Positions 7,153 through 13,462 of a stretch of DNA of 14,131 bases are shown piece after piece (positions within the stretch are counted from its first letter, which is position 1; the number at the start of each line of letters is the position of its first letter). The stretch is from Chitinispirillaceae bacterium. GTDB lineage: Bacteria > Fibrobacterota > Chitinivibrionia > Chitinivibrionales > Chitinispirillaceae. The DNA is taken from NCBI GenBank assembly GCA_016926315.1, contig JAFGOU010000421.1:1-14131 (forward strand), given 5' to 3'. The notes beneath the pieces are model-generated. The model ran no database searches. It saw only the letters and a program-made list of their open reading frames with translations, and was not told the origin of the DNA. The translations under genes and the position numbers were made by a program.

Positions 7153-7515
7153 ATGAAACGGCGACATTTTCTGGCGACAGTCCCTGGTGCGGCCCTCATT
7201 TCCTGCGCACGGGATGAGAAACGCGGAGAGCGTTACGATCCGCGCGAATGTCCGTTCTGCGTTACCGCAAAAGGGACCTGTTCCTACTGCAAGGGAACGA
7301 AAAAGTGTCAATTCTGCCATGGGAAAGGGAAGCGGGTGACGGTGGTGCCCGACCTGCCTGAAAAAGGGATCGCAAAAAGCCGGTATGAAGAGCAGTGCCC
7401 TTTTTGCGGCGGCAAGGGCGAATGTACCTATTGCGGCGGTTCGGGCTCATGCAGGGTTTGTAACGGAACCGGCCGGATAGAATCCTGGGATTTTTACAAG
7501 AATCATGGCGGCTGA
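7153..7515 (+). CDS. Small Tat-type lipoprotein with six CxxC motifs (DnaJ-like zinc-finger repeats)
   Basis: 120-residue exported protein of unknown function. The N-terminus KRRHFL (2-7) resembles a twin-arginine signal, followed by a short hydrophobic stretch and the lipobox LISC with Cys18 as the lipidated residue. The mature part has two modules of three CxxC pairs: CPFC (33-36), CSYC (43-46), CQFC (52-55), then CPFC (82-85), CTYC (91-94), CRVC (100-103). Four of these extend to the DnaJ pattern CxxCxGxG (CQFCHGKG, CPFCGGKG, CTYCGGSG, CRVCNGTG). There is no J domain. Zinc, or less likely iron-sulfur, binding is inferred. AGGAGG lies 11 bases before the ATG. It is first in a plus-strand block, 56 bases before gpmI, with no terminator seen between. 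Alternatives: a metal chaperone, redox protein or scaffold. Without the lipobox it would be a zinc-ribbon protein, but the signal fits well. Confidence 0.82.
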   Translation: MKRRHFLATVPGAALISCARDEKRGERYDPRECPFCVTAKGTCSYCKGTKKCQFCHGKGKRVTVVPDLPEKGIAKSRYEEQCPFCGGKGECTYCGGSGSCRVCNGTGRIESWDFYKNHGG

Positions 7516-7571
7516 TTGAGCTGCAGTGATACGCACCATTCCTGCTACGCGAACAATAGGAGCTGACCTAC

Positions 7572-9083
7572 ATGGCAGTTCGGCCCGTCTGTTTAATCAT
7601 ACGCGATGGGTGGGGGAAGGGAAAGGACGAGGCTTCCAATGCCGTATTCATGGCAAAAACACCTTTTACCGACCATTACGAGAAAAACTTTCCCACCACC
7701 CTTATCGAAACATCCGGCTTGAGTGCCGGCCTTCCGGCGGGATACCAGGGAAACAGCGAAGTCGGTCACCTGAATATCGGCGCGGGGCGGGTTGTTTACC
7801 AGAGCCTTACCCGTATCGATAAATCGGTATCCGACGGTGATTTTTTCACCAACCAGGCGTTTCTCAAGGCGATAGCGTGCGCCAAACGAAATAACAGCAA
7901 CCTGCATCTGATGGGCCTTATCCAGGAGGAAGGAGTGCATGCGGTCACCCGTCATTGTATTTCGCTGCTGGAGCTCTGCACATCACAGGGGCTGGACAGG
8001 GTGCTGATCCATGCGATCACTGACGGTCGCGATACGCCGCCGCGTTCTGCGGCAGAGCACCTTTCGTTTCTGGAGCAGGGCATAAAAAAGACCGGTGTCG
8101 GCCGCATTGCCACGGTCATGGGTCGTTATTTTGCCATGGACCGCGATACCCGCTGGGACCGGACCGAACGGGCGTACCGTGCCGTGGTCCAGGGGCAGGG
8201 GGAAGCGGCTGCGGATTGGCGGACCGCGGTCGCCGCAGCGTATGCGGCGGGTGAAACCGATGAGTTCATCAAGCCGCGGTTGATCGATTACCCGGGCATG
8301 GCCGAAAACGACGCGTTCATTTTTTTCAATTTCCGCTTTGACCGTACACGACAACTGACAAAGGCTTTCGTCGAGCCGGAGTTCGCCCATTTCGAGCGGC
8401 CATTCAAGCTGCCCTGTTTCGTTGCCATGACCCACTATTACGACAACGGGAGGTTCGACGAGGCATATCCCGAGGTTGAGAACGTCAATAATCTCGGCGA
8501 AGTACTCGCGGCGCACGGCCTCAGGCAGTTCCGCGGCGCGGAAACCGAGAAGTACGCTCATGTGACCTTTTTTTTCAACAGCCTGCGCAACGATCCTTTT
8601 CCCGGGGAAGATCGCTGCCTGGTACCGAGTCCGAAAGTTGCCACGTACGACCTGAAACCTGAGATGAGCGCGTTCGAGGTCCGCGACAAACTGGTGGAAG
8701 CGGTTAAAAGCGGCGATTATGACGTGGTCATCTGCAATTTCGCCAATGGCGACATGGTCGGGCATACCGGAATATTCGACGCCATAATCAAAGCGGTTGA
8801 GACCGTCGATACCTGCGTGCATGACGTGGTGGAGGCGGTCCTGGCGCGCGGCGGTGCGTGCATTGTTTCGGCGGATCACGGCAATGCCGAACAGACGAGA
8901 CTTGAGGACGGATCGCCGATGACTGCGCATACCACCAACCCGGTACCGCTGACCGTAATCGGTGCGGGACCGTTCAAACTTCGCAGCGGAGGCTGGTTGT
9001 GTGACATCGCGCCGACCATGCTCGAACTCCTCGGGATCGAGCAACCGGCGGAAATGACGGGAACCTCGCTTATCGTCCGCTAA
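7572..9083 (+). CDS. gpmI: 2,3-bisphosphoglycerate-independent phosphoglycerate mutase
   Basis: Interconverts 3- and 2-phosphoglycerate in glycolysis and gluconeogenesis through a phosphoserine intermediate; cytosolic, Mn-dependent, alkaline-phosphatase fold. Its 503 residues match the family length (about 510). Seen: IIRDGWG (9-15, metal Asp12), GNSEVGHLNIGAGR (60-73, nucleophile Ser62), HAITDGRDTPP (147-157), RFDRTRQ (255-261), GEDRCLVPSPKVATYDLKPEMSA (345-367), NGDMVGHTG (392-400, metal Asp394 and His398) and SADHGNAEQ (433-441, metal Asp435 and His436), plus His453. One local oddity: after FFF the family usually reads NGG, here NSL (336-338). AGGAG lies nine bases before the ATG, a good ribosome site. 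The glycosyltransferase starts 32 bases after its stop, so co-transcription is plausible. Confidence 0.97.
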   Translation: MAVRPVCLIIRDGWGKGKDEASNAVFMAKTPFTDHYEKNFPTTLIETSGLSAGLPAGYQGNSEVGHLNIGAGRVVYQSLTRIDKSVSDGDFFTNQAFLKAIACAKRNNSNLHLMGLIQEEGVHAVTRHCISLLELCTSQGLDRVLIHAITDGRDTPPRSAAEHLSFLEQGIKKTGVGRIATVMGRYFAMDRDTRWDRTERAYRAVVQGQGEAAADWRTAVAAAYAAGETDEFIKPRLIDYPGMAENDAFIFFNFRFDRTRQLTKAFVEPEFAHFERPFKLPCFVAMTHYYDNGRFDEAYPEVENVNNLGEVLAAHGLRQFRGAETEKYAHVTFFFNSLRNDPFPGEDRCLVPSPKVATYDLKPEMSAFEVRDKLVEAVKSGDYDVVICNFANGDMVGHTGIFDAIIKAVETVDTCVHDVVEAVLARGGACIVSADHGNAEQTRLEDGSPMTAHTTNPVPLTVIGAGPFKLRSGGWLCDIAPTMLELLGIEQPAEMTGTSLIVR

Positions 9084-9115
9084 ACCGCAAGCGCATCCCT
9101 GACGAACGGGAGTGT

Positions 9116-10270
9116 ATGGACGCGCAATACCCGCGAAACATGCTCATGCTTTCCCATGAGTTTCCCCCGCTTGGAGGAGGGGGAGGCAGGGTTCTCGCCA
9201 TGCTCTGCGAAGAGCTGCAGCGGCGGGGTATCGTGACCACGGTCTGCACCGCGGCGCCGCCCAGGGCGATTCGCAGGGAGTTCCCCTTTCCGGTTATCTA
9301 TTTTCCCACCTTCCGGCGCGCCAGGTTTGTCACTTCTGTCCCGGCAATGCTTCTGTTCATCATTCAGACGATACTCTTGGGAATATCCGGCGGATTGAAG
9401 GGCTTCGATTTCCTGGTATCGAACATGTCGATTCCCGCGGGCATCGCCGGTATCGTGCTGCGGCGGCTGCTCAACGTTCCCCATGCGGTCTGGTATCACA
9501 ATACGGAAGTGACCCAGAACCGCGCGCATGGGGCGGGAGTGCTGTTCAGACGGGCGTTTCTTTTCATCGCGCGCCGGGCGTCGGTCAATTTTTTCATTTC
9601 TCCCGGCCTCCTGGATCTCGCGAAGAGCTATGGCGTTTTTCCCTGTCCGGTCGTACTGCCCAATGCGGTCAAGGTGGTGTCCGGTGAACCATCGTTGTAT
9701 CGGGGGGGGAGGAAACAATTCCTTTTTGCAGCGCGCATGGAGGGGGTCAAGAATCCGCTTGTGCTGCTTCATGCGGTACGGTTACTTGCCGGAAAGGGAC
9801 GACTTACTGATGTGCAATTCCGGCTGGTGGGCAGCGGTCGCCAGTATCGCATGGTCCGCAAAGCCATTCGAAGCTATGGTCTCGAAGCGAATGTTACCCT
9901 TGATCCGGTGGTACCGCATGAGCGGATGGCGGACTTCTACCGCAGCAGCTATGCGCTGGTGATTCCGTCGGTGGTGGAAGGATACCCGACCACCATACTT
10001 GAAGCGGGCGCGTACGGTGTTCCGGCCATCGGCAGCGACGCCATCGGCAACCGTGACGCGATTCTGCACAATGAGACCGGTATTCTCTGCCGTCTGAATG
10101 ACGTGGAGGACCTGGCAGCAGCGATACTCCGGTTGAGCGCCGATCCTGAATTGAGAAACCGTCTGGGAATCAATGCAGGCAAGCGAAGCCGCACGTTTTC
10201 CATCAGCAGAACGGCTGACGCGTTTCTTTCGGGCATTTCGATATCGGCGGAATATCCGGGAGGCGGCTAG
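9116..10270 (+). CDS. Glycosyltransferase family 4 (GT-B fold)
   Basis: Retaining nucleotide-sugar glycosyltransferase, probably building a surface polysaccharide or glycolipid at the cytoplasmic face. The 384 residues show the GT4 two-domain layout. The N-terminal acceptor domain has LSHEFPPLGGGGGRV (12-26), the family's glycine-rich loop. The C-terminal donor domain begins near FLFAARMEGVKNP (202-214) and carries the EX7E motif EGYPTTILE (Glu288, Glu296), followed by AYGVPAIGSDAIGNRDAI. A hydrophobic stretch near 72-92 may associate with the membrane. The ATG at 9116 has GGGAG only three bases upstream, a short spacing; the next Met (residue 9) has no ribosome site, so the first start is kept. 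A run of eight G lies at 9702-9709 within codons for RGG. Donor and acceptor cannot be told from sequence. Confidence 0.9.
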   Translation: MDAQYPRNMLMLSHEFPPLGGGGGRVLAMLCEELQRRGIVTTVCTAAPPRAIRREFPFPVIYFPTFRRARFVTSVPAMLLFIIQTILLGISGGLKGFDFLVSNMSIPAGIAGIVLRRLLNVPHAVWYHNTEVTQNRAHGAGVLFRRAFLFIARRASVNFFISPGLLDLAKSYGVFPCPVVLPNAVKVVSGEPSLYRGGRKQFLFAARMEGVKNPLVLLHAVRLLAGKGRLTDVQFRLVGSGRQYRMVRKAIRSYGLEANVTLDPVVPHERMADFYRSSYALVIPSVVEGYPTTILEAGAYGVPAIGSDAIGNRDAILHNETGILCRLNDVEDLAAAILRLSADPELRNRLGINAGKRSRTFSISRTADAFLSGISISAEYPGGG

Positions 10271-10315
10271 GCGTATTATATTTTTCCTTACCATCTTTTA
10301 CTGAAAGGGAAGAAC

Positions 10316-11011
10316 ATGAAAATAATCGACCGGCACGGTATCGCAGTGATCAGTATTGCTTCCAGCATGCTTCTCATCACCGTGTCATGCGGAAAAAGTC
10401 CGTCGTCAGGTATGCCATTCGTCAAGCTCCGGAAGAGCGTTGCCGTGAGCGAAGGCGGCGCCACGATCGTTTCGGAAGCGCAGCAGGACACGCTTCTTGC
10501 CATTGCCCGCCGGGCGATTACGGGCTATCTTGCGACAGGAAAAGAGATCCCCCTGCCGGCGATCTCCGATCCGGCGCTTACCATGACCCGGGGCTGTATG
10601 GTCAAACTGCTTCGCGGGGCGGTAACGCGGGGAACCAGCGGCTATATCCTGCCCATCAAGCCCCTCGCCGCCGGTACCGCCGAAATGGCGGTGCGGGCAA
10701 CCGTGGGCAACCAGAAAAACGGTCCGGTCAAGCGTGAGGAACTCGATAGTATTACCATTGAGCTTTCAGTGGTCGGCGATCCGCAGACCGTGGAGAAGGC
10801 TGCGGATATTCAGGTGGGCACTCACGGGCTCATCGTCAGCCGCGGGGCAAGCGTTGGCGGCATTCTTCTTCCGGGTGAGATCGCCCAGATGGCAAATGCC
10901 GATTCCGCCATCGGGACCCTTCTTGGTATGTCGCGCAGCTCACGCGAGGAATGGAAGAAACAGGAGATCCAGATCAGCGCTTTTGCCATGCAGATATTCA
11001 GGGAGCAGTAG
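10316..11011 (+). CDS. Exported AMMECR1-domain-like protein, probable lipoprotein
   Basis: 231 residues of unknown function. Residues 1-25 form a signal peptide: basic start, hydrophobic 8-23, then TVSC with candidate lipid Cys25. The lipobox is imperfect (Thr at -3) and would suit a relaxed-lipobox lineage. Residues 55-190 follow the AMMECR1 family layout: LLAIARRAITGYLATG (60-75), IPLPAISDPALTMTRGCMVKL (78-98), YILPIKPLAAGTAEMAVRATV (110-130), PVKREELDSITIELSVV (137-153) and DIQVGTHGLIVSRG (164-177). The family's hallmark LRGCIG is replaced by TRGTSG (104-109), and the usual C-terminal part around its conserved LLPQV differs (LLPGEIAQM). AMMECR1 proteins are normally cytosolic and often linked to Memo and a radical SAM enzyme; neither partner of that type is adjacent. 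AAAGGGA lies five bases before the ATG. It is last in the plus-strand block, 45 bases after the GT4 gene. Confidence 0.8.
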   Translation: MKIIDRHGIAVISIASSMLLITVSCGKSPSSGMPFVKLRKSVAVSEGGATIVSEAQQDTLLAIARRAITGYLATGKEIPLPAISDPALTMTRGCMVKLLRGAVTRGTSGYILPIKPLAAGTAEMAVRATVGNQKNGPVKREELDSITIELSVVGDPQTVEKAADIQVGTHGLIVSRGASVGGILLPGEIAQMANADSAIGTLLGMSRSSREEWKKQEIQISAFAMQIFREQ

Positions 11012-11050
11012 CGCCTGACCCGGGCGTGATCATTGGCAAATGCCGGTAAT

Positions 11051-11066
11051 CCGCCCCCGGGAGCGG
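11051..11066. repeat. GC-rich quasi-palindrome between convergent genes
   Basis: CCGCCCCCGGGAGCGG is a near-perfect palindrome (one C/A mismatch) in the 88-base gap between the converging AMMECR1-like and TRASH-like genes. Its position suits a bidirectional transcription end, but neither side has a T-run, so an intrinsic terminator is not claimed. Confidence 0.3.
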
Positions 11067-11099
11067 CGATCCGCGAGGAGAGGGAATGGCCCGTGGATC

Positions 11100-11714
11100 T
11101 TAATAATCCGCCTGCGGTTTGTCATGCAGGAGAATACCCCGTTTTTTGATCGCGTCGAGATACTCGTCCTGATGTATATAGAATGAATCCCGGCAGACCG
11201 TACAACAGTGGTAGAGCCGTTTGCCGTTTTTCAGGTCGGTGAACACGTACTGGTTGATCGGTTTTCCGGAGACCACATCGACGCTCTGGGGTATGCCGGT
11301 ACTACCCTGGATAATGTCTTCCAGCCGGTTCGATGGAGTCGTATCGGCAAGCAGGATACCTTTCTTTTTTACGGCAGCAAGGTGATATTCCTGCCGTTGC
11401 TCAAAATTTTCCTTGCATATAGGGCAGCAGAAATAGATCCGTTTTCCGTTGATGTCCTTAAAAACGCTCTTGTTCAACCGGTTCCCCGACAGTACGTCAA
11501 CGCTCTGCAGTTGTCCGGGTACGCCTTTGATCTCCGCGCTGTCGTCCACCATCTGGTGGAAAGGAGCGGGATCGATAGATTTAACACCGCTCTGTTGCGG
11601 CAGGGATTGCTGAGACGCTTCCTTTGGTTTTGCGCATACCATGGTAAGCGCCAGTGCTGCGGGAAAAAACACGATCGCGCACCGGCGAAAAGCGTTACGA
11701 GGTTCTGCAAACAT
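11100..11714 (-). CDS. Probable lipoprotein with two tandem TRASH/YHS-like modules
   Basis: 204 residues, exported. Basic N-terminus and hydrophobic 12-26 end in TMVC-A, with Cys27 a possible lipid site but Val at -1 is unusual, so plain signal-peptidase cleavage is possible. Two homologous modules follow: residues 70-122 (QSVDVLSG, then KRIYFCCPICKENF and KKKGILL) and 143-196 (QSVDVVSG, then KRLYHCCTVCRDSF and KKRGILL). They resemble the TRASH/YHS-type module that usually reads CPV-SG-PIN ... GKRIYFCCPGC. The CCxxC set is kept (Cys96, 97, 100 and 170, 171, 174), but the leading Cys of the usual CPVSG is Asp in both copies (Asp73, Asp146). Metal binding or sensing in the periplasm is inferred. 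Start ATG at 11714 has AAAGGGG seven bases upstream. It stands alone, convergent with the AMMECR1-like gene and separated from the GT2 gene by the repeat-bearing gap. Confidence 0.8.
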   Translation of the reverse strand: MFAEPRNAFRRCAIVFFPAALALTMVCAKPKEASQQSLPQQSGVKSIDPAPFHQMVDDSAEIKGVPGQLQSVDVLSGNRLNKSVFKDINGKRIYFCCPICKENFEQRQEYHLAAVKKKGILLADTTPSNRLEDIIQGSTGIPQSVDVVSGKPINQYVFTDLKNGKRLYHCCTVCRDSFYIHQDEYLDAIKKRGILLHDKPQADY

Positions 11715-11815
11715 GTAAAGGCCCCTTTCCTCTGGGAAATAACGGTATGGTATTTAACCCGGATTATTTATGAATTTTGTTGGAGATCTGAAATAATACC
11801 ATGAAGCAAATACAC

Positions 11816-11938
11816 TTTCACCGCAGAGACGCAGTGTGCGCAGAGAAAAAAAAGGGGGATGACTAAAATCAAAACGAAGCATTTTCTCAGCGTCCTCCGC
11901 GTATTTCGACAGGCTCAATACAGGCCTCTGCGGTGAAA
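11816..11938. repeat. Interrupted inverted-repeat element with CACCGCAGAG ends
   Basis: Outer ends are a perfect 13-base inverted pair: TTTCACCGCAGAG (11816-11828) and CTCTGCGGTGAAA (11926-11938). Inner arms at 11829-11849 and 11882-11902 match at 16 of 21 positions in inverted sense. The right arm is split by 23 bases (11903-11925), which fall exactly between the inner and outer arm segments and contain TCGACAGGCTCAATACAGG. Repeats of the type CACCGCAGAG-ACGCAGAG are scattered between genes in many bacterial genomes and are non-autonomous. No transposase is present. Confidence 0.75.
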
Positions 11939-11982
11939 CTTCTCTGGAATTTATGAATAAAGCGTATTCGGTACTGTGTGAG

Positions 11983-12012
11983 GCAAATATACGCTTTTAG
12001 CGTATATTTTGC
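11983..12012. repeat. Strong AT/GC hairpin (GCAAATATACGC arms)
   Basis: Arms GCAAATATACGC (11983-11994) and GCGTATATTTTGC (12000-12012) pair over 12 bases with one bulged T and a five-base loop TTTTA. It is 137 bases downstream of the GT2 stop on that gene's strand. The bases after it are not U-rich, so it could be a transcript-end or stabilising hairpin, but an intrinsic terminator is not established. Confidence 0.5.
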
Positions 12013-12030
12013 GAGCTACAGGACCTTATG

Positions 12031-12069
12031 CCGCGGAGCCATACGGTAACCATTTTTCCGGCTCCGCCG
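12031..12069. repeat. GC-rich hairpin GCGGAGCC/GGCTCCGC
   Basis: GCGGAGCC (12033-12040) and GGCTCCGC (12060-12067) form a perfect eight-base inverted pair around 19 bases that include the small palindrome GGTAACC. It is the first stem on the minus strand after the GT2 stop (82 bases beyond) and could protect or end that transcript. No T-run follows. Confidence 0.45.
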
Positions 12070-12148
12070 GCTTGCAATAAAAATACATCGAAACTTCCGG
12101 GCATACCAGAGGAAGCGGCAATCACCGGAGGCGAGGGAAAACAGGTTA

Positions 12149-13288
12149 CTATTTTCTCGGGATTTTGAGCAGGGAAAGAAAGAACGAGGAAAAGACGATC
12201 TGAATACCGATCAGCATGAAAAGGAGCGCAAAGAGGCATAGTTTTATCTCAAAGAAAGGCCCGATGAAATTGACCTTTACCCATTTCACGACAAGATAGA
12301 GACTCGCGGAAAAACCCGTCAGAAAAAGTGCCAGTCCAACCACGATTCCCCGCTCCAGCGAAACAATATGGCCGAAAGTATCCAGAAAAAAATCTCGCGG
12401 CTCAAATCCTTCGCGCAGGCTGAACGCTTTTGCGTATAGCCCGACCATGATAATCTGGAACCCGAGGAGACAGAACAGTACGAAAAAGACCATTGCATGG
12501 ATGTCGAAGATATGATGGAAAAACACCAGTTTGCCCCAGCCTGAGAGCACGAGCAGCAGTCCGCCGCCGGAAAAGAGCAGCGCGCCGGGAAGAAGAAAAA
12601 GCCAGGTGGGGCTGAAGAGCAGCATAAAACGGAGATGGCGCCACGCATCGGAAAGCGAATTGAGTTTTGATGCACCCATCCTTTTGGAGTAGACAATCGG
12701 TATTTCCGTAATGTGCAATTTCGTGCGCAGGGCGGCGACGATCATTTCCGAGGCGAATTCCATACCCGTGGTTTTAAGGTTGAGACGCATAAGCGCTTCG
12801 CGCCTGATGGCGCGGAGCCCGGTGTGTGCGTCGGATACCGAAGAGTGGAAGAAAAGATTAAGCAGGGCGGTAAGCAGCGGATTGCCGATATGGCGGTGGG
12901 AGAACGACATGGCGCCTTTTTCGATGCTGCCCTTGAAACGAGATCCCAGTACCATGTCCATGCCATTTTGGAGCGGCGCGATCAGGGACGGAATCGTCCT
13001 GAAGTCATAGGTGTTGTCGCCGTCGCCGAAAACCAGGAACCTGCCGCTGCTTTCGCTGATCCCCCTGAGGTAGGCCGATCCATACCCTTTCCTTTGTTCA
13101 TGGACGACCCGTGCGCCCGCGTCCGCCGCGCGCTGCACGCTGCGGTCGGTCGAACCGTTGTCGACGACAATCACTTCTCCGGTCAAACCGGTGGGGGTAA
13201 CGCCTTCAAGCGCTCTCTTCACGCACGTGGCAATGCTTTCCTCTTCGTTAAGGCATGGAATGATAATCGACAGGTCGAAGACTGACAT
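12149..13288 (-). CDS. Membrane-anchored glycosyltransferase family 2 (DPM1/DPG-synthase-like)
   Basis: Inverting GT-A glycosyltransferase, probably moving a sugar from a nucleotide donor to polyprenyl phosphate or an envelope glycan precursor. Numbered from the ATG at 13288 (379 residues): LSIIIPCLNEEESI (6-19), VVDNGSTD (41-48), the metal-binding DxD in GDGDNTYDF (Asp89, Asp91) and SDAHTGLRAIRREAL (152-166), followed by KRMGASKLN. Membrane segments lie near 228-248, 263-287, 314-336 and 346-374, giving a four-helix C-terminal anchor. The start at 13288 is preferred because AAGGG sits seven bases upstream; an ATG five codons earlier (13303) has its GGAAG only two bases away. A promoter-like pair lies upstream. 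It is divergent from nadE. Sugar and acceptor cannot be read from the sequence. Confidence 0.92.
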   Translation of the reverse strand: MSVFDLSIIIPCLNEEESIATCVKRALEGVTPTGLTGEVIVVDNGSTDRSVQRAADAGARVVHEQRKGYGSAYLRGISESSGRFLVFGDGDNTYDFRTIPSLIAPLQNGMDMVLGSRFKGSIEKGAMSFSHRHIGNPLLTALLNLFFHSSVSDAHTGLRAIRREALMRLNLKTTGMEFASEMIVAALRTKLHITEIPIVYSKRMGASKLNSLSDAWRHLRFMLLFSPTWLFLLPGALLFSGGGLLLVLSGWGKLVFFHHIFDIHAMVFFVLFCLLGFQIIMVGLYAKAFSLREGFEPRDFFLDTFGHIVSLERGIVVGLALFLTGFSASLYLVVKWVKVNFIGPFFEIKLCLFALLFMLIGIQIVFSSFFLSLLKIPRK

Positions 13289-13338
13289 CGTTGTACCCTT
13301 CATGGCTTCCGAGGCCGGGTTGCTGTAACCTGTTTACA

Positions 13339-13367
13339 ATAATAGCGTTGGGAAAGAACGGGCGCAA
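13339..13367 (-). promoter_or_regulatory. Putative sigma-70-type promoter of the GT2 gene
   Basis: On the minus strand, TTGCGC (13362-13367) and TATTAT (13339-13344) are separated by exactly 17 bases. The -10 matches consensus at 5 of 6, the -35 at 3 of 6. The predicted transcript start would be about 40-45 bases before the ATG at 13288. Confidence 0.4.
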
Positions 13368-13395
13368 CTGTTATCTGGTTTTTACAGCCGTTCTT
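13354..13395. repeat. Inverted repeat AAGAACGG/CCGTTCTT in the divergent promoter region
   Basis: AAGAACGG (13354-13361) and CCGTTCTT (13388-13395) are perfect inverted arms around 26 bases, with CTGT/ACAG able to pair inside. It covers the putative GT2 -35 and the upstream side of the nadE promoter region, so an operator is possible. Confidence 0.3.
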
Positions 13396-13421
13396 GCCCA
13401 TGCCTCGGTTTGAAGCATATT
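13394..13421 (+). promoter_or_regulatory. Possible nadE promoter
   Basis: TTGCCC (13394-13399) and CATATT (13416-13421) are 16 bases apart, each 4 of 6 to consensus; TATTTT at 13418-13423 is an alternative -10. The region fits a start about 35 bases before the ATG at 13463. Weak call. Confidence 0.25.
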
Positions 13422-13462
13422 TTACAGCGAGGGGAGCGAACTAACACCATTTCGGGAAAACG

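Larger units (their letters stand above)
11715..12148. other. 434-base gene-free stretch with repeats
   Basis: Lies between the GT2 stop and the TRASH-like gene start, both on the minus strand. It holds an inverted-repeat element (11816-11938), two hairpins (11983-12012 and 12031-12069), an eight-base inverted pair ATGGTATT/AATACCAT (11747-11754, 11795-11802) and two copies of ATTTATGAAT (11766-11775, 11949-11958). The promoter of the TRASH-like gene must be at its left end, but no convincing -35/-10 pair was found. No coding frame in it has a credible start, ribosome site or recognisable domain. Confidence 0.6.

Noticed and set aside
7983..9044. A 353-codon minus-strand open frame opposite gpmI
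   Set aside because: gpmI motifs span the whole region on the plus strand; the antisense product has no recognisable domain.
4314..11011. An AmmeMemoRadiSam system (AMMECR1 + Memo + radical SAM)
   Set aside because: The radical SAM protein has the motifs of the PflX/COG1313 family, not of that system; no Memo gene is present; the AMMECR1-like protein is exported and about 5 kb away on the other strand.
11816..11938. CRISPR array or attachment site
   Set aside because: Only one inverted pair exists, with no regular spacers, cas genes, integrase or tRNA nearby.
12713..13285. A 190-codon plus-strand open frame opposite the GT2 gene
   Set aside because: The GT2 nucleotide-sugar domain is encoded on the other strand over the same bases.
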